Positions 7,892 through 17,700 are shown, counted from the stretch's first letter. The stretch: DNA of 64,000 nucleotides from an uncultured Flavobacteriaceae bacterium (GCA_947498845.1 CANMLX010000016.1:26464-90463); one strand, 5' to 3'. A program made the numbers and translations. The notes: generated from the letters alone by a model not told the origin.

Positions 7892-9646
7892 TTATGATTT
7901 TATGTTAAGCTTTAAGCTTAATTCTTCTAATTGTTCATCATCAATTGGCGCAGGCGCGTCTATCATAACGTCTCTACCTGAGTTATTTTTTGGAAATGCT
8001 ATAAAATCGCGAATGGTTTCTTGTCCGCCCAAAATCGCAACTAATCTATCTAAACCAAATGCTAAACCGCCGTGTGGAGGTGCACCATATTGGAACGCAT
8101 CCATTAAAAATCCAAATTGCGCTTTGGCGTCTTCTTCACTAAACCCTAGATAGTCAAACATTAAAGCTTGTGTTTCTTTATCGTGAATACGAATAGAACC
8201 TCCACCTATTTCATTACCGTTTAAAACCAAATCGTATGCATTTGCTTTTACCGCTCCCGGATCTGTTTTTAGCAAGTCTATCTGTCCTGGTTTTGGAGAT
8301 GTGAATGGGTGATGCATTGCATGATAACGTTCAGTCTCTTCGTCCCACTCTAATAGCGGGAAGTCTATTACCCAAAGTGGCGCAAATTCGTCTGGATTAC
8401 GTAAATCTAGACGTTCTGCCAACTCCATACGTAAGGCGCTTAGCTGCGCGCGCACTTTATTGGTATTTCCTGAAAGCACACATATTAAATCGCCTGGTTT
8501 GGCCCCAGTTACTTCTGCCCATTTAGCTAAATCGTCCTGATCGTAAAATTTATCTACCGAGGATTTAAAACTACCATCTTCATTACAACGACAATAAACC
8601 ATTCCCAATGCACCTATTTGTGGACGTTTTACCCAATCGATTAACTTATCAATTTCTTTGCGTGTGTATTTGTTACCTCCAGGCACTGCGATACCAACCA
8701 CTAATTCTGCCGCGTTGAATACCTTAAATTCTTTATGTTGTGTTACGGCATTTAATTCCCCAAACGCCATCCCAAAACGAATGTCTGGTTTGTCATTACC
8801 ATACAAACGCATCGCATCATCATAAAGCATTCTTGGAAACTTATCAATACTTATACCTTTAATTTCTTTGAGTAAATGGCGCGTTAACCCTTCAAAAGCA
8901 TTTAAAATGTCTTCTTGGTCGATAAATGCCATTTCACAGTCTATTTGTGTGAATTCTGGTTGCCTGTCGGCACGTAAATCTTCATCTCTAAAACATTTTA
9001 CAATCTGAAAGTACTTATCCATACCTCCCACCATAAGTAATTGCTTAAATGTTTGAGGAGATTGCGGTAAGGCGTAAAATTGACCTTCATTCATTCTAGA
9101 AGGCACTACAAAATCACGAGCACCTTCTGGTGTGGATTTTATTAAATAAGGTGTTTCTACCTCAATAAACCCTTCTTTAGACAAATAATTTCTAACTTCC
9201 TGAGTTACCTTATGTCTAAATATTAAACTGTCCTTAACAGGATTACGACGAATATCTAAGTAGCGATATTTCATACGTATATCCTCGCCACCATCTGTAT
9301 CATCTTCAATAGTAAAAGGAGGGGTTAAGGCTTTGTTTAAAATGGTTAATTCGCTTACTAAAACCTCAATATCTCCTGTTGGCATATTAGGGTTTTTAGA
9401 TTCTCGCTCTATTACAGTTCCTTTTATTTGAATAACATACTCTCGTCCTAATTTTTGAGAGCTTTCTAAAAGTTCTTTTTTGGATCTTTCTTGATCAAAA
9501 ACCAGCTGCGTAAGTCCATATCTATCACGAACAACCACCCAGTTAATAGCTCCTAAATCTTTAACTCTTTGTACCCAGCCAGATAGGGTAACTTCTGTAT
9601 TAATGTGTGAAGCTCTTAATTCTCCACAGTTATGACTTCTATACAT
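7892..9646 (-). CDS. aspS: aspartate-tRNA ligase
   Basis: A bacterial-type class II aspartyl-tRNA synthetase of 584 residues. In order: an OB-fold anticodon domain (starting [13 protein letters not shown]), motif 2 [16 protein letters not shown], the bacterial GAD insert, and motif 3 [14 protein letters not shown] near the end. A longer frame starts at 9667, but that start would overlap the TAAATTTG -7-like element at 9665-9672. The MYRSH start is the usual family start, so 9646 is chosen. It charges tRNA-Asp in the cytoplasm. Single gene with its own terminator. Confidence 0.95.
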   Translation of the reverse strand: MYRSHNCGELRASHINTEVTLSGWVQRVKDLGAINWVVVRDRYGLTQLVFDQERSKKELLESSQKLGREYVIQIKGTVIERESKNPNMPTGDIEVLVSELTILNKALTPPFTIEDDTDGGEDIRMKYRYLDIRRNPVKDSLIFRHKVTQEVRNYLSKEGFIEVETPYLIKSTPEGARDFVVPSRMNEGQFYALPQSPQTFKQLLMVGGMDKYFQIVKCFRDEDLRADRQPEFTQIDCEMAFIDQEDILNAFEGLTRHLLKEIKGISIDKFPRMLYDDAMRLYGNDKPDIRFGMAFGELNAVTQHKEFKVFNAAELVVGIAVPGGNKYTRKEIDKLIDWVKRPQIGALGMVYCRCNEDGSFKSSVDKFYDQDDLAKWAEVTGAKPGDLICVLSGNTNKVRAQLSALRMELAERLDLRNPDEFAPLWVIDFPLLEWDEETERYHAMHHPFTSPKPGQIDLLKTDPGAVKANAYDLVLNGNEIGGGSIRIHDKETQALMFDYLGFSEEDAKAQFGFLMDAFQYGAPPHGGLAFGLDRLVAILGGQETIRDFIAFPKNNSGRDVMIDAPAPIDDEQLEELSLKLNIKS

Positions 9647-9664
9647 CACTAAAAAATTGAATTG

Positions 9665-9672
9665 CAAATTTA
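9665..9672 (-). promoter_or_regulatory. -7 element of aspS promoter
   Basis: TAAATTTG on the minus strand, 18 bases before the aspS ATG at 9646. It matches the TAnnTTTG -7 box of flavobacterial promoters. No clear TTG box is seen at the right distance upstream. Confidence 0.35.
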
Positions 9673-9715
9673 CATAAGTTAAGTGATTGTCACGCTATTT
9701 TAATATTTAATTATA

Positions 9716-9830
9716 GCGAAATCCCAAATGAATTTATTATGTCAAAAAATGTCATTTAAAATTTTATTACAACATAAAAGAACCTTAGTTATAACGCTGC
9801 CTATTTTTCTGTTTATATAATTCCTAAACA
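9716..9830. repeat. degenerate copy of the AATTGGTA element family (partial)
   Basis: The stretch holds the family landmarks in degraded form: CCCAAATGAATTTA near the left, CAACATAAAAGAACC, a CTTAGTTATAACGCTGCC core and TATAATTCC. The same landmarks recur in the copies at 10448-10613 and, inverted, 20680-20791. The rest of the gap to 10167 is AT-rich with a small CCATCC/GGATGG palindrome (10025-10039) and no supportable gene. Confidence 0.5.
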
Positions 9831-10167
9831 CCTAAAAATAAGTTTATTCCTACGTAAATGCGTAAAAACAACTAATTCACTAATATTTTAAGTAAAAAAA
9901 TCATTTTTTATCATAAATTTTAGATAAAAAAATCGGTGGTACTTCATTTTTTTTTAACTTCAGTGCAGCAATTAGCCAAACTCTCAATATTTTTTTGGTT
10001 GATGTAGATGCAGTTGATAAAAACCCATCCCAAGGATGGTAATAATTTACATATTTAAAACGCGATATTTAAAGTTAGATGTTATAATTATAACTCAAAT
10101 TATACATGTTGATATTTTATCGACAGTAAAAATTTTTTTAGTTAGTAGTAGTTAGTTTATTTAGAGG

Positions 10168-10197
10168 CAGGTGCTCCTTTTGGTCACCTGTTTCGTT
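10168..10197 (+). terminator. orphan terminator-like hairpin
   Basis: CAGGTG (10168-10173) pairs with CACCTG (10185-10190) and is followed by TTTCGTTTTTT on the plus strand. No gene ends here on that strand, so it may end an unseen small RNA transcribed from the preceding 300 bases, or be a relic. Confidence 0.4.
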
Positions 10198-10237
10198 TTT
10201 TACACCTTTTTACCCACTTTATGCAATAGAAAATTTA

Positions 10238-10403
10238 TTATACCAATTCTACCATAAAATGCGACATATAATTCGTTTCTTTTACATGATTTCTGCATTA
10301 AAAAAATAAACCATAGCTAAGGCTATGCTTGATTTTTATGCTTTGAACTCCTGTAAAATAACTCAAATTATTTATACCTCATTTTATAGCAAAATTGGTA
10401 TTA
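10238..10403. repeat. 166-base inverted-repeat element, copy 1 (family A)
   Basis: It begins TATACCAATTCTACCATAA and ends with the near inverse (TTATAGCAAAATTGGTATTA). The outer 21 bases match as an inverted repeat at 18 positions. The core has a short palindrome AGCTAAGGCTATGCT. An almost identical copy (one difference noticed) is at 29785-29950. Non-coding; size and ends are those of a miniature inverted-repeat element. Confidence 0.85.
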
Positions 10404-10447
10404 CATCTTGTAACTACTGCAAATACTACTGCTTTGCTGCGTTTTTT

Positions 10448-10613
10448 AATTTCATTCCCAAATGAATTTACTGAGTTAAAAAGTGTCTTTTGAAATGCTA
10501 TCTTCAACATAAAAAAGAACCGTAACTACAGCTATGCTTATTTTTTCTGTCTCGTATAATTCCAAAATCCATCATTTTACTTTACAGTATTTTAATTTAA
10601 GAATTGGTATTAA
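10448..10613. repeat. inverted-repeat element, diverged family A copy
   Basis: It runs from TTTCATTCCCAAATGAATTTACTG to AAGAATTGGTATTA. Inner landmarks are CAACATAAAAAAGAACCG, a TACAGCTATGCTTATTTT core and AATTCCAAAATCCATCATTTTAC. The same landmarks appear in reverse in 20464-20791. Confidence 0.7.
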
Positions 10614-10699
10614 TTTGAATTTAAACACAGCTTTTGTGCATGATCCGTTTTTTGAGAATACTATTTTTTAAAACACAGAGACCTCTCTATTAAATACTT

Positions 10700-10918
10700 A
10701 ATCTAAATAAAGGTGAGTTCGACATTAAAATTACTGACAATAAGAATCTTACGATTTAACTCAATAAAATCGCTATTATTATTTTTCATAAAAACAAAAT
10801 TAAATAGTATTCAATTTTGTCCTTGAATTACCTAACTTCTACAGAAATGACATGATATTGAAAATCAACAATATGACTATAAAAATAAAATTAAGTTACG
10901 TCAAACTCACCTTAAATA
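10700..10918. repeat. about 215-base element with AGGTGAGTT inverted ends (family E)
   Basis: The left end ATAAAGGTGAGTTCGAC and the right end GTCAAACTCACCTTAAAT are near inverse copies. Inner text AATAAGAATCTTACGATTTAACT and CAATATGACTATAAAAATAAAATTAAGTTACGTC recurs, slightly changed, at 27895-28110. No open frame of note. It is the last repeat of the 1.3 kb gap between aspS and the barrel protein gene. Confidence 0.7.
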
Positions 10919-10972
10919 AGTGTATTCACCCTTAGAATCTATGATTCTTAAATCAAACTCAGGTTTTAAGGA

Positions 10973-12244
10973 TTATAAGGTTACATTAAATGTGAATTTT
11001 AATGCGATATTATCTGACAAATTAGGCAAATGATAGGCGCCATATCTATAGGTAAAGCTTAAACCAAATCCAAAAAACAGTTTATTAAGTTCTAATCCCG
11101 ATTCGGTATATCCTTTTTCTAGTGAACTAAAATTTATATTTTCATGTTGATCAGGGTTTTGCATATCTCCAATTGCGTACCTAGTAATTAAGACTAATTC
11201 TGGTTTAAATCGTAATGAAATATCAAAAGGCTTTAAACGATGTTTAAATTGTATTGTAGTGAATTTGTCTGAGAAAAACTCATTAAAATACATGGTTTCA
11301 AAACTTGTTATTCCTGCTACCGAAAAGCGTCTCATAACACTTTCCTTGTTAATATTATTAGGGTATGCATGATATAAATGCGTAAGTGGTGTGTTTCCTT
11401 GAGCTATGCCCGAAACCAGTGTTAACTCTGAACTGCTTTGGTCATGATAAACAAAATTATGTATGAGTTTAAAGTCTATTTTATAAAAATTAAAATCACT
11501 CTTAAAAACATTTTTAAATCCTTTGGTATATTGTAATGTAAACTTAGGAAAAGTTTCTTTTAGTTCCTTTTTTCCTTCTTCTTTAGAGGCTATTATATTA
11601 AACGGACTCCATTGTAATGCTACTACAGAGGTGCTTATATTAAATTGGCTAAATGCTTTGTTGTTTACAATAAAATTATAGTTATAGGTAGGATCTATTT
11701 TACTCGTTGCAAATTTTGATTGCAATGATAATTTGGGACCTAATTGATGCTCTAAAGCTATGGCTTTGGTTATATGCTTATGAAACAAGCTAATATTTAA
11801 AAGTCTGGGTTCAAAAAATTGAAACAAACGTTTATCTGTTAAGAATGCAGAACTTCCTGTCTCTATTAAATCATCTGTATATGATAAGTTTAACCAGGTA
11901 TTGGTTTTTTCTGCAAGTCTATATCCACCACCTATACTGTACTTAAATCTATGGTCTCTAAATCCATAAACTAAATAAGAATTAATTTTAAGCTTTTTAG
12001 AAAATTCGTCACTGGTTATTCCTCCTAAGCCTGTTCTTAAAGCTTCATATTGATTATATTTAATAAGATATCTTAGGTCGAAATCAAAAAACTTGGTAGG
12101 AAAATAACCGTTGCCTATATGCTTTATAAAGGCTTCTTTTTTTATGGAATCTTGTACTGCACTTTTCTTTTTTAAAATTGCTTTTTGAGAGTTAGCAAAA
12201 AACGAGCCTAAAAAAAAGAAGCAAAGAGCACAGAATCTTGTCAT
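10973..12244 (-). CDS. outer-membrane barrel protein, DUF5686-like
   Basis: The 423-residue protein has a signal peptide (MTRFCALCFFFLGSFFANSQ) and then alternating amphipathic strands ending FGFGLSFTYRYGAYHLPNL...FTFNVTL, the kind of C-terminus that closes an outer-membrane barrel. The end resembles the barrel half of DUF5686 proteins, but the usual N-terminal carboxypeptidase-like domain is absent, so it is a short variant. It lies downstream of frr beyond a terminator, so it may be only partly co-transcribed. Substrate unknown. Confidence 0.65.
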   Translation of the reverse strand: MTRFCALCFFFLGSFFANSQKAILKKKSAVQDSIKKEAFIKHIGNGYFPTKFFDFDLRYLIKYNQYEALRTGLGGITSDEFSKKLKINSYLVYGFRDHRFKYSIGGGYRLAEKTNTWLNLSYTDDLIETGSSAFLTDKRLFQFFEPRLLNISLFHKHITKAIALEHQLGPKLSLQSKFATSKIDPTYNYNFIVNNKAFSQFNISTSVVALQWSPFNIIASKEEGKKELKETFPKFTLQYTKGFKNVFKSDFNFYKIDFKLIHNFVYHDQSSSELTLVSGIAQGNTPLTHLYHAYPNNINKESVMRRFSVAGITSFETMYFNEFFSDKFTTIQFKHRLKPFDISLRFKPELVLITRYAIGDMQNPDQHENINFSSLEKGYTESGLELNKLFFGFGLSFTYRYGAYHLPNLSDNIALKFTFNVTL

Positions 12245-12280
12245 TAGAATGTATGAGAGCTAGGGTTTTGTTTGAAAAAA

Positions 12281-12302
12281 AAGAGCGACAATTTTGTCGC
12301 TT
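12281..12302 (-). terminator. terminator of pyrH-frr
   Basis: AGCGACAA (12284-12291) pairs with TTGTCGCT (12294-12301) and is followed on the minus strand by a long T run. It starts 7 bases after the frr stop. Confidence 0.8.
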
Positions 12303-12308
12303 CTTTAG

Positions 12309-12866
12309 TTATACTGTCATGATCTCTTTTTCTTTATTATCAAAGATATCATCTACTTTTTTAACGTAAGTATCTGTCATTTGTTGCACGTCTATCTCAG
12401 CGTTTTTCTTAACATCCTCAGAAACGTCTTCTGCTTTTTTAATATCATTATTAGCGTCTTTACGCGCGTTTCTAATCCTAATCTTAGCATCTTCAGCTTC
12501 AGATTTCGCCTGTTTTGCAAGATCTCGTCTACGTTCCTCGGTTAATGGAGGTACATTTATAATAATACTTTCTCCATTATTCATAGGATTAAATCCAAGA
12601 TTAGCTATCATAATACCGCGCTCAATTTCTTGAAGCATGTTTTTTTCCCATGGTTGTACCGTTATTGTTCTACCATCTGGCGTGTTTACGTTTGCTACTT
12701 GAGACAGAGGTGTTTGAGTACCGTAATAATCTACCGTAACACTACCAAGCATTGCAGGACTTGCTTTTCCTGCTCTAATGTTAGACAATTGCTTTTCTAA
12801 GTGCTTTAATGCACTATCCATTGATTCTTTAGTTGAATCTAATATAAATTGTATCTCTTCGCTCAT
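12309..12866 (-). CDS. frr: ribosome recycling factor
   Basis: The 185-residue protein has the standard length and motifs: LEKQLSNIRAGKASPAML near the N-terminus, VDYYGTQTPLSQVANV, and PPLTEERRRDLAKQAK in the third helix. It splits post-termination ribosomes together with EF-G in the cytoplasm. It follows pyrH with a 44-base gap, the common bacterial pair. Confidence 0.97.
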   Translation of the reverse strand: MSEEIQFILDSTKESMDSALKHLEKQLSNIRAGKASPAMLGSVTVDYYGTQTPLSQVANVNTPDGRTITVQPWEKNMLQEIERGIMIANLGFNPMNNGESIIINVPPLTEERRRDLAKQAKSEAEDAKIRIRNARKDANNDIKKAEDVSEDVKKNAEIDVQQMTDTYVKKVDDIFDNKEKEIMTV

Positions 12867-12910
12867 GATTTAAATTTAATTTCAAAAAACGTTCAAAAAT
12901 TACGCCACGT

Positions 12911-13618
12911 TTATATATTAACTTCTGTTCCTATATTTTCTCCCGAAACAACTTTAAGTAAATTTCCTTTTTTATTCATATCAAAAACAATAATAGGCAA
13001 TTTGTTTTCTTGGCTTAAAGTAAAAGCCGTAGTATCCATAACTTTCAATCCTTTTTTCAAAACTTCATCAAAAGAAATAGAATTGAATTTAACGGCATTA
13101 CTATCTTTTTCAGGGTCTGCATTATAAATACCATCTACACGAGTTCCTTTTAATATCACATTAGCTTCAATTTCAATAGCACGTAATACGGCTGCCGAAT
13201 CTGTTGTAAAATAAGGATTTCCTGTGCCCCCACCAAATATAACCACACGGCCTTTCTCTAAATGGCGCATTGCTTTTCTTCTAATAAAAGGTTCTGCCAC
13301 TTCGTTTATTTTTATAGCAGTTTGTAATCGCGTTGGTACATTGGCATCCTCAAGAGCACTTTGCAAAGCTAACCCATTAATAACGGTAGCTAGCATTCCC
13401 ATATGATCACCTTGTACACGATCCATACCATTGCTGGCACCAGACACACCTCTAAAGATATTTCCTCCTCCAATAACAATGGCTACTTCTACACCTTTGT
13501 TGGTAATTGTTTTTATATCTTCGGCATATTCTGCTAATCGTTCGGGATCAATACCATACTGGCGCTTCCCCATTAGTGCTTCTCCAGAAAGTTTTAATAG
13601 TATTCTTTTGTATTTCAT
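12911..13618 (-). CDS. pyrH: UMP kinase
   Basis: The 235-residue amino-acid-kinase-fold protein starts [17 protein letters not shown] and contains [28 protein letters not shown] and [12 protein letters not shown], all typical of PyrH. It phosphorylates UMP to UDP. The frame extends upstream to 13651, but the ATG at 13618 gives the family start and the promoter lies at 13639-13670, so the shorter start is used. First gene of pyrH-frr. Confidence 0.96.
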   Translation of the reverse strand: MKYKRILLKLSGEALMGKRQYGIDPERLAEYAEDIKTITNKGVEVAIVIGGGNIFRGVSGASNGMDRVQGDHMGMLATVINGLALQSALEDANVPTRLQTAIKINEVAEPFIRRKAMRHLEKGRVVIFGGGTGNPYFTTDSAAVLRAIEIEANVILKGTRVDGIYNADPEKDSNAVKFNSISFDEVLKKGLKVMDTTAFTLSQENKLPIIVFDMNKKGNLLKVVSGENIGTEVNI

Positions 13619-13638
13619 TGTAGTGTTTTGAAGTTTAG

Positions 13639-13670
13639 CAAAACTACACATTTTTTTGAGTAAAATCGAA
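13639..13670 (-). promoter_or_regulatory. promoter of pyrH
   Basis: On the minus strand: TTCG (13670-13667), 20 bases, TAGTTTTG (13646-13639), then the pyrH ATG 20 bases further. This has the same TTCG-N20-TAnnTTTG form as the tadA promoter. Confidence 0.5.
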
Positions 13671-13849
13671 GTGATATCAAGTAAAATAGATAGACAATTG
13701 AGGTTTTTGGTATTTAAGTTTCACCTCGTAACCTTTAATCTAAACAACTCAGATAATTAGCAAGACACAGTTACTATTACACCCTGCTTAAACAGATTAT
13801 GGTTTAAGCAAACAACTAACTAAACACATAAGTTGCCAACTATTAATCA

Positions 13850-13881
13850 TTTGTTGTTATAAGTTTCCTGTAATAAATTTA
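13850..13881 (+). promoter_or_regulatory. candidate promoter of the GH86 unit
   Basis: TTTG (13850-13853), 20 bases, TAAATTTA (13874-13881): a near match to the flavobacterial promoter with the last G of the -7 box replaced. It lies about 48 bases before the GH86 start. The rest of the 311-base gap shows no other structure. Confidence 0.35.
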
Positions 13882-13929
13882 ATTTTATCTCATAAATTAA
13901 AAGCTAATAAACTAGATTTCTACTTAATT

Positions 13930-16587
13930 ATGAAAATAAAAAATACAGCTATGTTAAAACTAGTAATACTGGTCTTAATCATTACACCTTATTTAGGATA
14001 TTCTCAAGAGGTTATCGACATTAACTTGGATATTGAACATTCTGTTAATGGCATTTCCGAATTCGATAGGGCAAAGTATATCATATTACACGCGGGTATT
14101 AATGATAATGAATGGCCAAATGATCAAATGAAAGATCAATTTTTAACAGATTATGATGTCTATCTTGGAAGAAATAATGGTTCTCTACCTTGGGTTCTTT
14201 CGCAAACTGAAGAGGACCCAAATAAACCTGGGTGGCCTAGTGTAAGTGATCTTGAACAAGAAGGTCAAAAAACAAAAGATAATTATGCTAACAACACAAG
14301 TTTACACAAGTACGAGAGTAGAATAGCGCGTTACATGATGGGTGGACAGGAGTTTATGTATCCTACGCCTAACAACGAAATAGGCCCTAATGGTAAAAAA
14401 TGGACCATGATAAAAGACGGGTATAAACCATTAGCAGAATATTATGCTCAGTATTTTAAAAACTTTTTTGGTAATGGAGGCACTAGTGGACAGCCTTTTC
14501 CTACTTATATAGAGATAATGAATGAGCCATTTGTAAAAGCAAATAAGCTAGGTACTACCCGAGAAAACTTAACCGAGATGCATAATGTTATAGCTAAGCG
14601 TATAAAAGAATTAAATCCCGAAGCTAAAATTGGTGGTTATAGTGCTGCACATCCAGCATACGAAGCTAACAATAATAATTTTGCTCATTGGGAAGGTAAT
14701 TGGAAATTATTTATAGATAAAGCTGCCGAAAACATGGATTTTTTATCGCTTCATCTTTACGATAATATACAACATGATCAAGGGCAATATAGGGCAGGTA
14801 GTAATGTTGAAGCCATCTTAGATATGGTTGAACATTATCAAATGATAAAACTAGGAAAACGTAAACCATTTTGCCTATCAGAATACGGCAATTTAAATAC
14901 AGAAGGAGAACTTTACACAAAGGAACGTGACTGGGATAACTTACGCTCTTTTAATAATATGATAATGCAGTTTTTAGAACGTCCCGATATTATTGAACAA
15001 GCATTACCCTTTATGATCTTACAAGCCAATTGGTGGAAGCCTAACCCAGATAAAGGACAACACCCAGATGCTAAATATGCACACCGTTTATTGAGACAAA
15101 AGAAAGAATTAGAAGGGGAAACAGGTGACGAATGGGTGTACACAGAGTTAGTTAAATTCTTCCAATTATGGTCTAACGTTAAAGGAAAGCGAATAGATGC
15201 CAAATCTAGTAATTTAGATATACAGGTGAATAGCTATGTAGACGCAAATAAAGCATATGTGATTATTAATAACTTACTTGAGCAATCACGAACTATAGAT
15301 TTAACAACTAATGGTTTAGGTGACGCTAAAATCGAATCTATATTAATAAAGCATTTACATGCAGAAAATGCCAGAGTCCCTAATTTAGACGAAACTACCG
15401 TAACTAATTTAAACAGAGTTAGCATAGGTAAGCAAGCCACTGTGGTTCTTGAATACACATTTGATAAAACTCTTGAAGTTCCAGAAACTTCAGAAGAAAA
15501 GAAATATTTTGCGACTACCTATAATCAAATTATCGATGCAAATAAAGACATTAGTTTTGCCATAAATAATGTAGATGTAAGCAGTACTTATGGAGAAGCT
15601 ATGTTACGTATTGGAATGGGTAGACTTCATGGAAAATCGCTTAAACCTATATTAAAAGTAAATGGTACTGTTGTCGAAGTTCCCGATAATTGGAGAGGAA
15701 ACGATCAAGGTAGCAGAGATACTTTTTTTGGTGTTTTAGAGGTAGAAGTTCCTTATAATTTATTACAAACAAACAATACTATAACGCTTAACTATCCTGA
15801 TGCTGGAGGTCGCGTTAGTAGTCTGGCAATGCAAGTAAAAGGATTTAGTAAACAAATCACCAGAAGTAAAGAGCAGTTTAGGTTGGCACAGAATAACTTT
15901 TCTATACAAACAAGCGGAGAATCTTGCCGTGATACAAATAACGGCAAACTAACAATAACAGCATTAAAAAATTTCGACTACATAGCAACGTTAAGTGGTA
16001 ATAATACTAACAAGAATTTCACTCAAAGTACTTCTTTTGAAAATCTTGCTCCAGGGGATTATGAATTATGCATAGTAATACCCTCGCAACAAAATTATGA
16101 ACAATGTTTTGATGTAAACATTCAAGAAGTAGAACCATTAGCCGTGACAAGTAAAATAAGTAGTGATAAAAAAACAATTACATACAACTTAGAAGGAAGC
16201 GGTAGCTACACCATAGATTTTAATGGTGAGCGTTTTACTACTAAAGAGTCTTCCATCGAGTTGAGCTTACAAAAAGGTAGTAACTCCATAGAGATTAAAA
16301 CAGAGAAAGAATGTCAAGGAAAATTTAAAGACACGCTTTTTTTTAATGAAATAGTAGGTTATCCAAATCCCTTTAATAGAGATTTGACCATAGACCTAGG
16401 ATTAGATTCATCGGGAACTGTGAGACTATATAATACTTTAGGTGTTTTAGTTTATGAGAAAGCACACAATCCGTTAAATCACAAAATACATTTGGATACC
16501 AATTTTTTAAAAGAAGGTATTTACGTTTTATCGGTAAAAACACCATCATCAGTAAAAAACATAAGAGCAATAAAAATTTTAAAATAA
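13930..16587 (+). CDS. GH86 beta-agarase/porphyranase with T9SS tail
   Basis: The 885-residue protein has a signal peptide (about 1-25) and a GH86 catalytic barrel (about 28-410). Candidate acid/base Glu199 is in IEIMNEPF and nucleophile Glu318 in FCLSEYG. A beta-sandwich follows (about 410-510), then a carbohydrate-binding-like module (about 525-635, VEVPDNWRGNDQ). A linker precedes a T9SS type A sorting domain starting GYPNPFN at about 805. GH86 enzymes cut beta-1,4 bonds in agarose or porphyran. The T9SS tail implies secretion or surface attachment. It is followed 6 bases later by a lipoprotein gene (one transcript), and a paralogue lies 1.2 kb on. Agar versus porphyran cannot be decided by eye. 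Confidence 0.88.
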   Translation: MKIKNTAMLKLVILVLIITPYLGYSQEVIDINLDIEHSVNGISEFDRAKYIILHAGINDNEWPNDQMKDQFLTDYDVYLGRNNGSLPWVLSQTEEDPNKPGWPSVSDLEQEGQKTKDNYANNTSLHKYESRIARYMMGGQEFMYPTPNNEIGPNGKKWTMIKDGYKPLAEYYAQYFKNFFGNGGTSGQPFPTYIEIMNEPFVKANKLGTTRENLTEMHNVIAKRIKELNPEAKIGGYSAAHPAYEANNNNFAHWEGNWKLFIDKAAENMDFLSLHLYDNIQHDQGQYRAGSNVEAILDMVEHYQMIKLGKRKPFCLSEYGNLNTEGELYTKERDWDNLRSFNNMIMQFLERPDIIEQALPFMILQANWWKPNPDKGQHPDAKYAHRLLRQKKELEGETGDEWVYTELVKFFQLWSNVKGKRIDAKSSNLDIQVNSYVDANKAYVIINNLLEQSRTIDLTTNGLGDAKIESILIKHLHAENARVPNLDETTVTNLNRVSIGKQATVVLEYTFDKTLEVPETSEEKKYFATTYNQIIDANKDISFAINNVDVSSTYGEAMLRIGMGRLHGKSLKPILKVNGTVVEVPDNWRGNDQGSRDTFFGVLEVEVPYNLLQTNNTITLNYPDAGGRVSSLAMQVKGFSKQITRSKEQFRLAQNNFSIQTSGESCRDTNNGKLTITALKNFDYIATLSGNNTNKNFTQSTSFENLAPGDYELCIVIPSQQNYEQCFDVNIQEVEPLAVTSKISSDKKTITYNLEGSGSYTIDFNGERFTTKESSIELSLQKGSNSIEIKTEKECQGKFKDTLFFNEIVGYPNPFNRDLTIDLGLDSSGTVRLYNTLGVLVYEKAHNPLNHKIHLDTNFLKEGIYVLSVKTPSSVKNIRAIKILK

Positions 16588-16593
16588 AAAATT

Positions 16594-17307
16594 ATGTCAA
16601 AAATATATATTTATACAAGCATTTTATTAGTAGCAACATTAGTACTATTTAATTGTGGTGGAAGCGATTCTGGAGGAGATGATGATGGTGGAAAAATACT
16701 AGCCCCTACAGCATCTACCTTAATCTCACCATTAAACCACGAAGAGTGTAATCAAGGCAATGTAGTTTCTGAAACAGAAAGTAATGTGAAGTTTGACTGG
16801 TCTGGTTCAGACAATACCAATAGTTACACTTTAGTACTCACAAATCTTAATACTAATACCTCTCAAGAAAGCATAACTTCAGATAAATCGATAACTATAA
16901 AGATATTGCGAGGCGTTCCATATTCGTGGTATGTTATATCTAAATCTAAAAAAACCGTTGAAACAGCGACTAGTGAAACGTGGAATTTTTACAATGCAGG
17001 AGAAGGCGTTAGTAATTACGCGCCGTTTCCAGCTGAGGTGTTAAGTCCCAGCTCAGGAGCCATTATTTCGGGAAATACAGTATCGATTAAATGGAAAGGG
17101 AGTGATATAGACAATGATATTTCCGCTTACGATGTATATTTAGATACAGCAAACCCTCCAAGTAAGTTACAACAAGCAGATGTAACAACCGAGGAACTTA
17201 GTAATATTTCTATATCGGCAAATACTACGTATTACTGGAGAGTAGTATCTAAAGACGAAGCTAATAATACTTCAAAATCTCAAATATTTGAGTTCACAAC
17301 AGAGTAA
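16594..17307 (+). CDS. surface lipoprotein with two fibronectin III-like domains
   Basis: The 237-residue lipoprotein has a lipobox ending LFNC and the acidic tail GGSDSGGDDDGG just after it, an export-type signal for surface lipoproteins in Bacteroidota. Two fibronectin type III-like units follow (about 45-128 and 140-235). Each has a Trp at the middle (VKFDWSG, VSIKWKG) and a YYWRV/YSWYV strand. It is 6 bases after the GH86 gene and so probably co-transcribed. A glycan-binding or enzyme-holding role at the surface is plausible; not recognised as a named family. Confidence 0.75.
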   Translation: MSKIYIYTSILLVATLVLFNCGGSDSGGDDDGGKILAPTASTLISPLNHEECNQGNVVSETESNVKFDWSGSDNTNSYTLVLTNLNTNTSQESITSDKSITIKILRGVPYSWYVISKSKKTVETATSETWNFYNAGEGVSNYAPFPAEVLSPSSGAIISGNTVSIKWKGSDIDNDISAYDVYLDTANPPSKLQQADVTTEELSNISISANTTYYWRVVSKDEANNTSKSQIFEFTTE

Positions 17308-17310
17308 GTT

Positions 17311-17366
17311 AAGTAAACTACCTTGGGGCAAGCCACGGAGCATTTAAATCTCGATTATTGCGTAAA
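17311..17366. repeat. GGGGCAAGCC repeat (family C), copy 1
   Basis: The sequence AAGTAAACTACCTTGGGGCAAGCCACGGAGCATTTAAATCTCGATTATTGCG shares order and wording with 20365-20465 and with the inverted copy at 40785-40890. It sits directly after the stop of the lipoprotein gene. Confidence 0.7.
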
Positions 17367-17375
17367 ATGTATATT

Positions 17376-17412
17376 AATAACCATCTAGAAATTAGTTTTT
17401 TAGATGGTTATT
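17376..17412 (+). terminator. terminator after GH86-lipoprotein unit
   Basis: A 12-base perfect stem (17376-17387 with 17401-17412, AATAACCATCTA) has a 13-base loop and ends in a T run on the plus strand. Confidence 0.8.
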
Positions 17413-17439
17413 TTTTGGGCACAACATATCAAGTTATAC

Positions 17440-17700
17440 GATTTACGATTAAAATTTTCGTATATGTTAGTTCGAGTGTCCCAAACTTGCTTCGGGATAT
17501 ATCGAGAACAGGTTAGCAGCTTCTCTATACATCACGCTAAGGCGTGACACTCAAGAAATGACAAAAATATTTATACGAAATTAAATTACGTAAATGGTAT
17601 TAATAGTGTTACAGCTAAATATTATATGTTATTTTATATTGATTTAGCTATACCTCTAAAAAATAAAAACGGTATTAAATTGAGACAAAGTACTAAAAAC
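17440..17700. repeat. long GAGTGTC hairpin element (family B), then AT-rich repeat text
   Basis: A stem-loop at 17471-17554 has outer arms TTCGAGTGTC / GTGACACTCAA and inner CGGGATATATCGAGA / TCTATACATC. It lies within flanks ATACGATTTACGATTAAAATTTTCGTATATGT (left) and AAAATATTTATACG (right). A better-preserved inverse copy is at 54640-54800. Bases 17627-17652 repeat exactly at 20655-20680. The remaining bases to 17820 hold no other gene; they are the upstream region of the second GH86. Confidence 0.7.

Noticed and set aside
9900..10050. About 40-codon open stretch ending VDVDAVDKNPSQGW
   Set aside because: No start codon and no upstream signal; the wording resembles a fragment of a repeat protein but is too short to support even a pseudogene.
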